From Macrosoma leucophasiata (taxonomy: Eukaryota; Arthropoda; Insecta; Lepidoptera; Hedylidae): 64,000 nucleotides of DNA. The DNA lies in the NCBI GenBank assembly GCA_036365455.1, contig JAWQUS010000008.1:22551501-22615500 (forward strand), given 5' to 3'. The position numbers were made by a program, and so were the translations under genes. The notes under the pieces are model-generated. The model made no database searches and was not told the origin of the DNA. It saw only the letters and a list, made by a program, of their open reading frames with translations. Positions 45,700 through 57,028 of this stretch are shown piece by piece (position 1 is the stretch's first letter; each line of letters starts with the position of its first letter).

Positions 45700-45950
45700 T
45701 TTTTATGTAATGGAAGTGGCAAACAAGAATGCAGTTCACATTGATGTGTGTGTGATGGCTGCAGCCTATAGACACTTACACAAAGACCAAGATCAGAAAG
45801 GAGGTACGTGACCACTCCTGGGGCCTAAGGTGTTATGCCTCTGTGCCGGAAATTACAGGGCCGTACATTACCAGACCGGAACACGATAGTGCCGAACACT
45901 ACCATTTAGCGGCAAGTATATTAGGTAATGCGCTGGTGCCTACGATAGTA
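45700..45950 (-). repeat. Common repeat R1
   Basis: TTATGTAATGGAAGTGGCAA to TGCGCTGGTGCCTACGA; the far end is replaced by other sequence. Confidence 0.82.
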
Positions 45951-46377
45951 ACCGTCGTTTTACCAATTGGGGTTGCCGACCACCATCGTCCCGTTAAACT
46001 TTAGATCCTATAAGCCACTCCGATTCCCCGACCCCGATGCAAAGCTGCTGTTACTTACTTTCCTTTATTTTACATATGGGGTGGCTCCGCTGTTTCAAAG
46101 GCGACGTTCCAAAAATATATAGAGCTTGGACCTGCACCTTATACGCTATATTGAGAGAAGAAGCATAAAATACAAAATCATATTCAGCGACTCAAATAGT
46201 TTATTAGACCTTCAATTGGGTATTTACCCGTGGTCCCGTTGGGTTGACCACATTACCGGGTCCACGGGTAATTTTAATTACCCGTGGTTCCATTGCATTA
46301 GGGATTTTTCTCTGAACTTCTGACTATATCGATATAATATTTAATTACAACCATATACCAATCTATATAAAAGCATG

Positions 46378-46755
46378 AAATAGAAATAGAATATATTTTT
46401 ATTTCGAATAGATCTTTACAGATACTTTCAAAACGTCAAGAAATCATAAAATACCAAGAGTGAATAACCATTACTTAAAGTAAAAGCAAAAACATATATT
46501 AATAGTAAGTTAAAACTTAGAATTTACTTAACTACTTAGGTAATACATAATAATCACAAAATTTTTCAATTCCTTCAATGATGATAAATGAAGAAAAAGA
46601 TAAACTTATTCATCAAGATCAAAGTTATTCACTTAGCAGAGTTCGAAGTGCAGTCACTACTGAGAAGAACTCCGCTACCCAACAAACTCAGTAAAAGCTC
46701 TTTTATATGAGAGCTTAAATCTAGTACAAATTTTTAGAGAGTTAGTGTATTCTAA
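46378..46755 (-). mobile_element. LINE 3'-end repeat, copy 1
   Basis: About 370 bp, nearly the same as 47731-48087, beginning ATAGAAATAGAATATATTTT and containing AGAAGAACTCCGCTACCCAA. On the minus strand it ends in an A/T-rich tail and looks like the 3' part of a non-LTR element. The coding part is missing. Confidence 0.6.
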
Positions 46756-47169
46756 AAAGACGTATGCGCCATATGACGTCACACATACGGTGGAATGGCG
46801 ATAGAACCAATGACTTGTGCCGTGACCCTAAAAAAAATGTAGATGTCACTGTCTTGTCATTGTCAGCTTGTAAAACTCGATGTAGGGCTGTTGATCTTTA
46901 AATTTTAAAAATATCAGTACCAGTGTTCGATATAACGAAAAAATTATCGATATATCAATCTAATTTTTAAAAAAATCCTTGACCCTGCGTGTCGTCAATT
47001 AATCTCTTCCTTGATCCAACTACAAAATTATAAAAACAAGATCGAGCAAAAAAAAACACAGCGTAGCTTCTCAAAATATAAAAAAAATATCGAATGTTTA
47101 TATCTACATTTTAATCAGTTTTTAATATTGACATATCTAAAAAAATATCAATATTATATCAATAGCCTG

Positions 47170-47396
47170 AGGCACAGTACAAATATGAACAGTACGGAAA
47201 CTACGTACAAAACATTGAAACGGCACACTCACACAAACATGCGCATCGACGAGGCCTCTAAGCGGTTCTCGCGGTGCTGCAGTAGTGAGACGCACCCTAC
47301 TCGAGCGTCTCGATGCGCATGTTTGTGTATGTGTGCCATTTCGAACATTTGTTATTTGTACGTAGTTTCCATACTGTTCATATTTGTACTGTGCCT
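47170..47396. mobile_element. Long fold-back sequence
   Basis: 227 bp with inverted arms of about 85 bp: AGGCACAGTACAAATATGAA ... CACAAACATGCGCATCGACG and the complement. The loop is about 50 bases (GGTTCTCGCGGTGCTGCAGT). An open frame crosses it but reads through both arms and is not taken as a gene. Confidence 0.75.
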
Positions 47397-47730
47397 GAAG
47401 GCTAAGTCGTTGTTTTAAACTTTAAAACTTGTTTTTAATAAATAAGGTCGTAGCAGCTTTTTATATACTTCGTAGTAGGGATGGCGATTCCATTTCCGAT
47501 TTCGAAGTGTCCAAAATTCATCCACGATTAAATCGCCATTGAAAAAATCGATCTATTTTTGATTTGGGCTATGTAATACTAAATTTCAAGGAAAACAAAC
47601 GACCAAAAAAAAGCAACTCAACAGTGTTCAATGCTGGTATAATGCTTCCTATTATGTTTCCTATGTCCCTATGTGATTTAACCAAAATGATCGATCTTCG
47701 ATTTTCCAGGATATAGTATCGATTCACTGT

Positions 47731-48087
47731 ATAGAAATAGAAATAGAAAATATTTTTATTTCGAATAGATCTTTACAGATACTTTGAAAACGTCAATAAA
47801 TCATAAACTACCTAGAGCGAATAACCATTACATATAGTAAAAGCAAAATCATATATTAATAGTAAATTAAAAATTAAAATTTAAACTATTTGGTTAAAAC
47901 ATAATAAACATAAAATTTTTCAATTCCTTCAATGATAATAAATGAAGAAAAAGAAAAACTTATTCGTCAAGATCAATGTTATTCACTTAGCAGAGTTCCA
48001 AGTGCAGTCACTACTGAGAAGAACTCCGCTACCCAACAAACTCAGTAAGAGCTCTTTTAAATGAGAGCTTAAATCTAGTACAGATTA
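47731..48087 (-). mobile_element. LINE 3'-end repeat, copy 2
   Basis: The second copy of the repeat at 46378-46755. A short piece is also at about 25,270-25,400 in ferlin intron 4. Confidence 0.6.
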
Positions 48088-48089
48088 TC

Positions 48090-48920
48090 GTGAAAAATCA
48101 AATCAGTACTGTGGATCGAGTTAAATAAATTATTATAATTATTTAAATAAGAATCGATTTCTTGGGTCCTAAAGATCGCCTTTCCGATTAATCGATCCCA
48201 GGTCTCGGATCACCAACCCTACTTCCTAGTTTTATACTTTGACATTGACGTATCCGTATCAATTTGACACATCTTGTCACAGAGTATGTAACAATAATGT
48301 TTTCATCTAAAGATAGGCACTGGTAACTACTTCATTCCACCATATAATTGACGTCATCACATGTTTACCCGTTTTTTTTTTCACAGAAATTAAGAAATAA
48401 AAGAATACAAAAAATATATATTTGAACTCAGAAAAGAAAAATAAAGAAACGTTTTTTTTCTTTTAGGGTCGTGTCAATTTTGAAATGTTGTCAATTTGAA
48501 ATAAAATATTTTAGTTTGAGTTTGAAAAGAGATCACATATTATTTATTACAAATAGAGAATGTACCTATAATCTTTTTCCTGTAAGTCATGTCATGCATT
48601 AGAACTGTTAAGATAGTTTAGAATGAACCAAAATATAATTAAATTACTAAAATCTTATCTTTGTTTTATTTCCAAGGATGGCATTTCTTTATTTGTTTTA
48701 AATATAACTTCATTGAATTCAACTGATGATTTTAATTTTTTATCGATATAGTCAGAAGTTCAGAGAAAAATCTCTAATGCCATGGGTAAACGCTCCTTCA
48801 ATTAACTGTCCTAAGTATATTTCAAAAAACATGTATGGTGACATATTGTTGTCATTGTATGTTTCCGACAAATAAAACAACGGTTTAAATATTTTTTTGA
48901 GTTTTTCCGGGATTCTTTAT
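48090..48920. other. No gene seen
   Basis: AT-rich sequence with poly-T and poly-A runs between a LINE tail and a hairpin. Confidence 0.6.
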
Positions 48921-48925
48921 AGTAA

Positions 48926-48994
48926 GCCTTTAACACTATATCAAAAGATAGAGAAAAATACGTTTTCTCTATCTTTTGATATAGTGTTAAAGGC
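48926..48994. repeat. Hairpin, 32-bp perfect arms, 5-nt loop
   Basis: GCCTTTAACACTATATCAAA ... GAGAAAA / exact complement, loop ATACG. Confidence 0.93.
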
Positions 48995-49337
48995 GCGGGC
49001 CCAACATGGAACTTATCCTTTCATGTAAAATCCGGCCCGCGCCGGGTGCCACCCTTTCGACACCCTAGTGATTAGAATTTAAATGAAAATTACAGTAAGT
49101 CAATCGAAAGATTACAATAAAAATATGATTATTTTAAGTGGGTTATTTGAATAAACATAGGGAAATGTCTGTCCCTGTCCTTCCTTTCCCTGCTTTGATA
49201 CTTAACATAACTTGCAGCAGGAGTCTCAAAATTAAGGTGTTCAGTTTTACTATACATTTCACTATTTGTTGTGTAAATAAAAATAATTTATTAAAAAGAT
49301 ATATGTGTAATGTAATCACGTAAATCCAGAATGTAAT

Positions 49338-49421
49338 CAGAGTGCCTAGTGCGAGATTTTCGATCGCGTTTTTCGATCGCGATCGCGTAAGAGTAAATAA
49401 AATCTCGCACTAGGCACTCTG
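49338..49421. mobile_element. MITE family M5, short copy
   Basis: 84 bp with inverted ends CAGAGTGCCTAGTGCGAGAT / complement; the whole element can fold on itself. Related to 53362-53500. Confidence 0.8.
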
Positions 49422-49559
49422 GTGTAAGTGGGCTGATAACATCTATGATAAAATAATATGAAGTGATGATGGTTAAATTTGAGGTCCATGATGAATCCGA
49501 ATACTGAAAATAAATATTTAAAAATTATGCGTAAATATCTTTTAATTGTAAGATTTTGT

Positions 49560-50150
49560 CGTCCCGATGATGCTGAGCTGGACTGCGGTTTTTATTTCTA
49601 ATCCACGGAATACTTCGCAACGAATAGGGAGCCACGTAAGAACGTCGTTGAGACCTGCTCTTCACACCTTTTATTACGCGGGATATCCTCATGGTCCCTC
49701 GCCGTCTAGAGGAACAGACAGCGGGTAGTGTGAGACTCGGTACTCACTAAAACGCCACAGTCCGTCCGGCAAAGGCGGCGGGGTTACGAGAACGCTTACG
49801 CACACATTCACGACCCCGCCGGTGGTTACTCGTTTCGTCGATTGAGCCCTTTGGCTGCAACCAACACTAGTGACGTGCGGAACACGCGCACGCCACCCAG
49901 TTTGTGACCTTTCTCCTTTCCGACAACGGACATCCCCTAGTCTAACACCCCAGTCCACTACACGAGGCGTCCCAGGACGAGGTGTTCGAGCACATAATTC
50001 GGCCTCGAGGAAGCGGGAGCATCGAAGTAGTTCGACCCTCAGCCCTTCCCTACCCCCCGTAGGATTTGGCCCACTGGAGAAAATAGAGAACTATCATTGC
50101 CCCACTTCTGAAACACGTAAAGGATCCATGTACCTACCTACAATAAAATT
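49560..50150. other. GC-rich block of unknown type
   Basis: Much richer in GC than its surroundings, with open frames on both strands that have no known motif. CTCGGTACTCACTAAAACGC and GACCCCGCCGGTGGTTACTC suggest a repeat or LINE 3' region on the minus strand, but no second copy is in the window. Confidence 0.4.
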
Positions 50151-50159
50151 GTGACAATT

Positions 50160-51400
50160 ACGTTCGAGGATATCTGTCGCGTGTAAATACCATGTCCATA
50201 TTATTGTTATTATAATACTGATGGGAAGTGATTTTTATCCTTATGCAGCCAGAGCTTCCTATGATGACAAAAATTATTCCTGTTGGCCGTTTCGTTTCAC
50301 AGGATACCGCAGTCCATCAAGGCACATATAACATGCAATTGAAAGAACGCCTGATAATGTTATATTCTTTACTGTTAAAAGCTTAGAAACTGATGTAATC
50401 TGTAATGGTAAAATTTTCCAATTTTCTCTTCAATTAAGTCCGGATTCCAGCAAGGAGATAACGAGATGGCAGGGGAGAGATGTTATGATTCTAGACTATT
50501 CCTTTATTTAGACAACTCTATTAGATTTATGCTGTGCAGGAGATAAGAGGGGATACCTACCTCAAATTTATTGATTGGGATCAAAACAGTAGGTAGTTGT
50601 AATTTCGATGATGAAACTTAGGTAAGTTGTTCTTCTCTTCGCATCTAAACAGGCTCGCCTTCGCTTTGGTGGAAACCGGACCTTCTGCATATTATCTATA
50701 TAATCGTATTATCACTGTAATGTGTATCTAATCCATCAATGTTTATTCTAATGTTATATGTGTATTCAAAAAATAAAGATCACAAATTTGAAGCTGGGTT
50801 CGGTAGATAACGTCTTGTTTGATTTCATTCCGTTAGTAAAATAAAAAACTATAAATAATACCTACGGTACCTATTGAGGAATAACTTTCGTTTTGCCTCA
50901 GTACTGTAGTCATACCTATTGATCAGTTTTCCTCAATACAAATTTTGTTGGCAAAAGAGCATCCGATATGCTCTGTTGCCAACAAAATTTGAAACGAAAT
51001 GGTCATCTAAAGTGGTTCAGTAGCATCAATGAAGCAAAAACTTTAAAAAAGACCATCTTTTTTTTAAAATACCTACAATATATTTTTATCTTCTTATAAG
51101 TTATCAATTACAAACAGATTAACTATTTGTATCGTTTTTGTCATTTTTAATACAAAAAAACGTTTTAGTATACTTACATAAATAAGTATGGGTTCAACAT
51201 TACAAATTAATAAGTAAGATTCTCACCAAATAGCTTGATTTTTATAGGCAGACTTTATATTGTTAAAAAAACCGAAAAAACTTCAGATACAAAAGTACAA
51301 ATTTCAAACGAAACATGATGACATTGACCTTAAATTTTTATATGAAATTCATAATGCAATCACGATGATACCCGACAAAGACAATTAAGTTGAAATAGCA
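50160..51400. other. No gene seen
   Basis: AT-rich sequence downstream of the Arg-rich gene. Its 3' UTR should lie in the right-hand part, but no AATAAA was found close to the stop. Confidence 0.5.
50939..50991. repeat. Hairpin, 24-bp arms, 5-nt loop
   Basis: CAAATTTTGTTGGCAAAAGA plus GCAT / complement with one mismatch, loop CCGAT. Confidence 0.92.
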
Positions 51401-51442
51401 ATTACTTGCGCGTTATCACACGTTCACCGCCCATCAAAAAGA

Positions 51443-51841
51443 TTACTGCTGTCTGCAACGGCAACGACGCCTCCGCCTGCGTCTGCAGCTTCGACGACGG
51501 ATCGTCCTGCGCCTGCGTCGCCGACTGCAACTCCGACTGCGACGGCGACGGCGACGGCGTCGACGACGGCAACGTCGAGGACCGCAAGCTTCCTGTGCAC
51601 TCCAATTTAAATAATGAGAACCCTTGCGCTCTAGAAACCCAAGGGCCGTGCCTTGCTCCAAAAGAGATTCTACCATCCGACCCGAATCTGATATTGGATC
51701 TTTCAAATTCTTGAAAGACTGCAGATGCCGCTGTAATTCGGCAACTGTGGCCCCTTTGTTGTTATCTTGTAGATACTTTATAATTAGTCGGCCGGCGTGG
51801 CTTCGCTTTAATGGAACTTGTAGATTTTCTTCTGTTGTCAT
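51443..51841 (-). CDS. Winged-helix-like protein with Arg/Cys-rich tail (protamine-like candidate)
   Basis: The 132-residue product has two parts. Residues about 13-80 (AGRLIIKYLQDNNKGATVAE ... LGFLERKGSHYLNW) have the look of a small winged helix, like linker-histone globular domains or the insect DUF4777 family. Residues 89-132 are a tail with 31 Arg and 5 Cys in 44 positions, mixed with a few Ser. All six Arg codons are used in the tail, so it is not a triplet-repeat expansion. The start ATG is followed by a short N-terminus ending at the domain, as expected, and the frame is open without introns. Arg/Cys-rich tails are typical of protamines that pack sperm DNA with disulphide links. Nuclear sperm role is inference. 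The other strand is also open here, but its product is a shadow. An acceptor just after the ATG (caacag) cannot be ruled out. Confidence 0.7.
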   Translation of the reverse strand: MTTEENLQVPLKRSHAGRLIIKYLQDNNKGATVAELQRHLQSFKNLKDPISDSGRMVESLLEQGTALGFLERKGSHYLNWSAQEACGPRRCRRRRRRRRRRSRSCSRRRRRRTIRRRSCRRRRRRRCRCRQQ

Positions 51842-51869
51842 TGCAAAAAAATATTATCTAATTTTGTGA

Positions 51870-53360
51870 ATGAATTAAAATACAATTGGTAAGTGTACGT
51901 AGCGGCTATGAAAAATTTTTAAATGACTTGCATATTTGAAAGCCTCTTGTCATCTGGCAATAGAATTTTCAATTTTCTTTTTTCTTGAAATTGTATCTAT
52001 CAAAAAGTTTCTAATAACAGAAGCAGAGGTTTAAATAGAAGATTATTGATGTTTAGCGTGTTGCGTTAGCAAGTCTCTAACTGGTTTATGTTACCTAAAT
52101 TAAAATTAAACTATTTCTTTTTCAGTGACGTAGAAATTTATTAAAAATAAATAAAAACAAACTTTTAAAATTAAAAAGAACTTATAAGTATTTATTTTAT
52201 TTATTTATTTTATCTACTAATCCCTATTCTATTTTGTTCACTCGACAAAAGAAATTTATTACTCTAGTTTTATTATATCTACTTATCTTTAATTCTATTA
52301 AATAATTTATTACTTTAGTTTTATTACATCTACTTATCTTTAATTCTATACACTAGTTTTATTATATCTACTTATCTATATTTCTATTTAATAATTAAGT
52401 TATTAGGCTCATACTTTTAACCCTATGCAAACTATTTATTAATTTTATTATTTTAACTAAGAATTAAATGAAGTAGGTAGTCATAGGTTCTCGGGGGGGT
52501 TCTATAAGGCAATCACGATTACACCTAGGTTACCAGCACGTCTTCACTCTCCTCATAAAAGGTATGCGGTCAGCGTGCACAAGCGCAGCGGTTCACTTGG
52601 GGGTAGGTACTGCACAGCGGTAGCGGGTAGGACCGGAACACCTCAGCAGGTGCACCACGATCACTCTCAAGGTGTACTGATACCCGGAAACTAGATCCCT
52701 GGAACCCATGTTCAGGACTTTTTAATAATGTCCGAAAGTTCACCTTGACTGCAACATACCAGCGTAGACGTTTTACCGCCCAAGCTTGCTACTTGCAAAG
52801 CGTGTGGTAAATGTAGCAATTAGCGATCTATGCTGAAGTCAAGGTTTACGGAAACACTAAGCAGAAGGACTGAACAATAATTTTTACACTAGACTAAATT
52901 GCTAATAACAGTTAATCACACAATACGTTTCTACACTAGGAGGTTAAATATAACATTCACAACTTACCCAATTACGGGGATCACAACACTTTATATATAA
53001 TATAATAGTAGGATGTTTAATAGTTAGGAGTTAATAGTTTACAAATTAATAGCTAAAAAACGTGTTACAGTAACACGATCAAAATGTCGCCTGCAACCCG
53101 TCACCCACGGCCTCGCCTGCCCCGTCCTATCGCGCGGTGAGTTTGTCAGTTACCCACATGACAACGTTACATTTTAGACGCGACATAAATCGAAACCATT
53201 TTTATAAATTATGTATGTATCTTCACGCCAAGTCGGTTACGGGGTAGATATTATATATGCAACGTAACAAGCGCTGCACGCTCCAGTATACTCTTCGGCA
53301 CGCTCTGTGGACTAAAGCGAAGAACAAACCGACGCGTCCAATTTGCGTTCGGGGTGGCGA
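51870..53360. other. No gene seen; possible LTR-like stretch
   Basis: 51,870-52,480 is AT-rich with the tandem repeat listed. 52,490-53,160 is more complex and holds CGTGTTACAGTAACACG at 53,060, a near-palindrome like some LTR ends. No coding sequence was recognised. Confidence 0.4.
52256..52400 (+). repeat. AT-rich tandem repeat
   Basis: TAGTTTTATTATATCTACTT and TCTTTAATTCTAT occur at about 52,265, 52,316 and 52,354 with unequal spacing (51 and 38). Confidence 0.7.
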
Positions 53361-53361
53361 T

Positions 53362-53500
53362 CAGAGTGCTTAGTGCGAGATATTATGCGAATTCGATCGC
53401 GTAAGAGTAAACGCAGATTTGTATGGAACTGAATTCACCGCTAGATGACGCTCCTTCAATTCGATACGAATTCGCATAAAATCTCGCACTAAACACTCTG
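53362..53500. mobile_element. MITE family M5, longer copy
   Basis: 139 bp with inverted ends CAGAGTGCTTAGTGCGAGAT / complement and a longer middle. Shares GATCGCGTAAGAGTAAA with the 84-bp copy. Confidence 0.8.
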
Positions 53501-53590
53501 TTGCTGCCGGCACTATCTGAACTTTGCAAACAAGTACGGTTCTCAACATTTAATCACAGTTTAAAGAAAACGAGCGTGTTAATTACTTAC

Positions 53591-53728
53591 AGTCATCCAA
53601 CGAACGTTTAATGTCAGAGAAATCGTGCGACGCGAGGGCCGGAGGGGGCGGTACCAAGTAGCCCATACAAAAACTGTCATCTACTTGGGACTTAGTGATA
53701 AGGGGTGCGAGATTTAAAATTTCTTTTG
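53591..53728 (-). CDS. Candidate internal exon of an unknown gene
   Basis: On the minus strand an open frame runs from an acceptor (aaacttag) to a strong donor (gact|gtaagt). It encodes about 45 residues, KEILNLAPLITKSQVDDSFC and then MGYLVPPPPALASHDFSDIK. The composition is protein-like and not repeat-derived. I do not recognise the family. Just upstream (higher coordinates) lies a MITE copy, so the acceptor may use MITE-flanking sequence. Partner exons were not found; the Arg-rich gene 1.7 kb downstream on the same strand could be unrelated. Confidence 0.4.
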
Positions 53729-53755
53729 CTAAGTTTTTGGAAAGATGATATTGAA

Positions 53756-54160
53756 AAAGGAGATGTTGCAAAAATGTATGGACCTCCGGCCATGTATTGT
53801 ACACGATATCATTAAACAGGCAAAATCAATATAAAAACGTTTTTTACTGCATATTTACACTTATTTAGCTTTGTTTGCAGTTACAAAACATTATTTGCAG
53901 TTAGAATTGCAACTCAAAACCAACATGGCGAATATGACGGGCGATGTCATTTTGACATTTTCATTTTTTAAATTGTATTTTGATTATGTAGTGCTTGGAG
54001 AAAAAACGTAACATTTTCTAAATACTATCGAAATCGATTGATCCCAAGCGTCGGCTGTATCGCCGCCATGTTAAACATAGTTGAAAATGACAAAATCGTT
54101 TGAATTAAATGTGGTTGTAACTGTAAAATATGTTCTTGAATAAATTAATTGTATTTCTTT
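53756..54160. mobile_element. MITE family M1, copy 3 (one end lost)
   Basis: Begins AAAGGAGATGTTGC and follows copy 1 to about 54,160; the other end is missing. It sits directly beside the candidate exon at 53591-53728. Confidence 0.8.
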
Positions 54161-54384
54161 CGCGAGAGAACATAAGAGTTCGTACTAGTCTCATTTTGGT
54201 AGCATTGGACACGTTTCTATTCTGCCAGATTTTTGAGAGCTTGCTCATTGCATTCTTAGCCATTTGGACTCGTCGTCGAATCTCTTTGGCACATTACATA
54301 CAATATTATACTTATACGCGTACGCAAGTAAAAAAATCGAAATATTCGGGGCTTTTCATAACTGTATCTATGGCAATACCTATC

Positions 54385-54530
54385 TTCTCTTCCATCAAAT
54401 GTCCCATCGAACGACTTTTTAGCAATGCTGGATTGGTATAATATGATGAGCAAAGATATTATATCTTTGATGATGAGCTTAGAAACCGGTTGTCAGGTGA
54501 AACAGCTTCCAAATTAATTTATATAAAAAT
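54385..54530 (+). pseudogene. hAT transposase remnant (C-terminal dimerisation domain)
   Basis: Across one stop, the plus strand reads PIERLFSNAGLV and then RNRLSGETASKLIYIKIN. That is the pattern of the hAT C-terminal dimerisation domain (xERLFSxAG ... RNRLSxExxxKLxxLKxN). Nothing of the catalytic core was recognised upstream, where a MITE copy lies. Confidence 0.6.
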
Positions 54531-54810
54531 TAACCTCCCTATAATTAATTTTGATTAATAATATTCGACATAAGTAGGTACCTAATTAACAAAGCAATAA
54601 AGACTGCATTCTTATTTTCATTTCGATTTCTAAATTAAATTGTATCATTCACTCATCTTTTTTGTGAGCGTGTGTTGTGTAGATATGTTACTGAACTCGT
54701 CCTTAACTGCTGGACCGATTTTGATGATTAATTATTGTGTGTGTTTTGAAAATGGTTTAGATTCATAGTCCAAGTCCACTGGAAAATGCCCTTTTAATAA
54801 TTTATACAAT

Positions 54811-56640
54811 ACAATACAATACTCTTTATTGTACACACAAATAAAACATATTAAAGAATAAAAAAACAAGGAAATGGCACAAATGGCGGCCTTATCGCTG
54901 CACAGCGATTTCTTCCAGGCAACCAATATTGCAGGATTAAACAAAAAAAAACCAAAACAACAGGGATGTACTAAACGCAAAAAAAAAAGAATAATCAAAA
55001 CACAAAAACACAACAACAAGACATGAAAAAAACAATAAACACAGAAGGAAGAAAGAAGATAGAGATACTTACATAATATAGTAAGATACAATAAAATGAA
55101 AATAAGGATAACAGGATAGATAGATACAAAAAACAAGAAAGAGAGAAAAATGGAACGATTAAAGATTCATATAATACTCTTTCACACGAATTTTAAGTTT
55201 TAACTGTCTGAGCTTGACGCACAGACAAGGGGAGAGCATTCCACAGACGAACAGCTGACACGGTGAAGGATTTCGCCAAAAAATCGGTTGAATGGGAGGG
55301 AATTTTTAGCTTTAAGTTATGTGTAGAACGAAGGTAATTAGTTTTAGAAAAATAAAGGTAGTCGAATCGTTCCTTTAAATAGGTGGGAGTTTGTGGGTTG
55401 AACAAAATGCCAAAGAGAAGAGATAAAACATGAGTATTCCGGCGAAGATGGATCGGGAGCCATTTGAGCTGTTTACGGAAGTTGGAAATATGGTCATATT
55501 TGCGTAATCCAAATATGAACCTAATACACAAATTTTGAAGTCGCTCCAATTTGTTAAGTTGATCCTGTGTTAGATTCAAATAGCAGACGTCGGCATAATC
55601 AAAAATAGGAAAAAGCAATGAATTTACTAATTCAATTTTCGTGGAGATAGGCAAGAAATATTGCAATCTTCTCAAAGAACTAACCGTAGCAAACATCTTT
55701 CTGCTCACCTGACTAATCTGTGGAGTCCATGACAAACACCGATCCATAGTGATCCCCAAATTCTTAACAGTGTCACTAAATGGAATGATATGGCCATCAA
55801 ATACAACATTAGGCAATGTTTTCCAATCAATCCTATGAATTATCCTAGAGCTACCAAATAGTATCAACTGCGTTTTAGATGGATTCAATTTCAAGCCAAA
55901 CGAAATGCTCCACTTCAGAATATTTGATAGATCTTCATTTAATGCGGCAATAGCTCTAGGCAGATCATCTAGAGAAGTCTGTACATATATTTGAACATCG
56001 TCTGCATACAAGTGGTAGAGAGAAGAGATATATTGAATAAGGGAGTTTATAAAAATAGCGAAAAGCAGAGAGGACAACACGCCACCTTGCGGGACACCAG
56101 CGTAGGTTGTGCACCCAGAAGAGAAACGTTCTCCTGTCTGCAAACGTTGCCGGCGTCCACACAAGTAACTACGAAACCAGTCAATTGTATTCGGAGATAT
56201 GTTATGAGAACGCAGGATAGCCAACAAAATGTCAAAGTCTACGGTGTTAAAGGCATTGCTGAAGTCCAGCAATGTCAACACAGTAAACAGTTGTTTATCC
56301 ATACCACACCGAATGTCATCAGTGATTTTAATTAAGGCAGTAGTCGTACTATGACCAGTGCGGAAACCGGATTGGAGGGGATTTAGGATTGCATGCTTGG
56401 CAAGAAAGGAATTTAGTTGGGTGTGGATAAGGCGTTCCAAAAGCTTGGATAATAGAGGAAGGATTGAAATAGGGCGATAATCGGAACAAGAGACAGGATT
56501 GGTTTTTTTAGGTAGAGGAATAATGTTGGCATCTTTCCAAATATTTGGAAACGAGCAGGAAGTGATAGAGGAGTTCATGATTGAAGTGATAACAGGAGCG
56601 AGGAATTCAAGAAGAGGAAGGATCATATTATTATTTTATT
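54811..56640 (-). mobile_element. CR1/Jockey-type LINE, 5'-truncated
   Basis: A non-LTR retrotransposon on the minus strand with an open reverse transcriptase frame, a 3' UTR of about 380 bases and a tail of repeated ATTGT units (about 54,806-54,825). The endonuclease domain is absent, so it is cut at the 5' end, as usual for LINE insertions. A fragment of the same 3' end is at 1570-1702. Confidence 0.85.
55193..56626 (-). CDS. LINE reverse transcriptase (5'-truncated, frame open)
   Basis: 477 residues with reverse transcriptase motifs in order: SDYRPISILPLLSKLLERLI, QSGFRTGHSTTTALIKITDD, LLDFSNAFNTVDFD (catalytic Asp), AGVPQGGVLSSLLF and HLYADDVQIY (catalytic Asp pair). The C-terminal region (LFDYADVCYLNLTQDQLNKL, RLWNALP) is typical of CR1/Jockey-group elements. 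It would copy LINE RNA into the genome, but the endonuclease part is missing here. No internal stops, so the insertion is fairly young. Confidence 0.88.
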   Translation of the reverse strand: MILPLLEFLAPVITSIMNSSITSCSFPNIWKDANIIPLPKKTNPVSCSDYRPISILPLLSKLLERLIHTQLNSFLAKHAILNPLQSGFRTGHSTTTALIKITDDIRCGMDKQLFTVLTLLDFSNAFNTVDFDILLAILRSHNISPNTIDWFRSYLCGRRQRLQTGERFSSGCTTYAGVPQGGVLSSLLFAIFINSLIQYISSLYHLYADDVQIYVQTSLDDLPRAIAALNEDLSNILKWSISFGLKLNPSKTQLILFGSSRIIHRIDWKTLPNVVFDGHIIPFSDTVKNLGITMDRCLSWTPQISQVSRKMFATVSSLRRLQYFLPISTKIELVNSLLFPIFDYADVCYLNLTQDQLNKLERLQNLCIRFIFGLRKYDHISNFRKQLKWLPIHLRRNTHVLSLLFGILFNPQTPTYLKERFDYLYFSKTNYLRSTHNLKLKIPSHSTDFLAKSFTVSAVRLWNALPLSVRQAQTVKT

Positions 56641-56701
56641 TTGTATGTATGTACTTAGTTATGTACATAGAGACAGGACAGCGGATTTTTAATTTCGTAT
56701 C

Positions 56702-57028
56702 ATCCTCTCGGGTGTAGAACGCAAGCGATCTACTCGATTAAGCGATACGGGTGCGGTCAGGTATGTGACGGGTGACCGCTAGTGGCAAATTAAAAGGCGC
56801 GTTTCCGTGCTTCGGAGATAAATAGCAGTCGTTAAACCTTGTCGCAGGCCATATGTATGGACGGTTTGAAAACACCCGACAGCGGGTTGGCCACTAACAG
56901 TTATCTCGACTAACCCGCATTTGAGCAGCGTGGTGGAGTAAGCTCCAGGCCTCCCCTCAAGAAGGGGAGAGACTCATGCCCAGCCGTGGGACGTTTCAAC
57001 GGTTGCCATTATTATTATTATTATATCA
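56702..57028 (+). mobile_element. SINE family 1 copy
   Basis: Matches the copy at 6519-6883 from GTGTAGAACGCAAGCGATCT to the ATT tail, with a gap near 56,815. It lies just upstream of a family 2 SINE. Confidence 0.82.

Noticed and set aside
47011..47418. 135-codon frame
   Set aside because: It reads through both arms of a fold-back repeat.
49689..50154. Open frames on both strands in the GC-rich block
   Set aside because: No known motif; GC-rich DNA has few stops by chance and the block looks repeat-derived.
51406..51714. Plus-strand 102-codon Asp/Cys-rich frame opposite the Arg-rich gene
   Set aside because: It is the antisense shadow of the Arg codons; the folded-domain part is only sensible on the minus strand.
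54732..55136. 134-codon hydrophobic minus-strand frame
   Set aside because: It lies in the A-rich 3' UTR of the LINE; the composition comes from poly-A on the plus strand.
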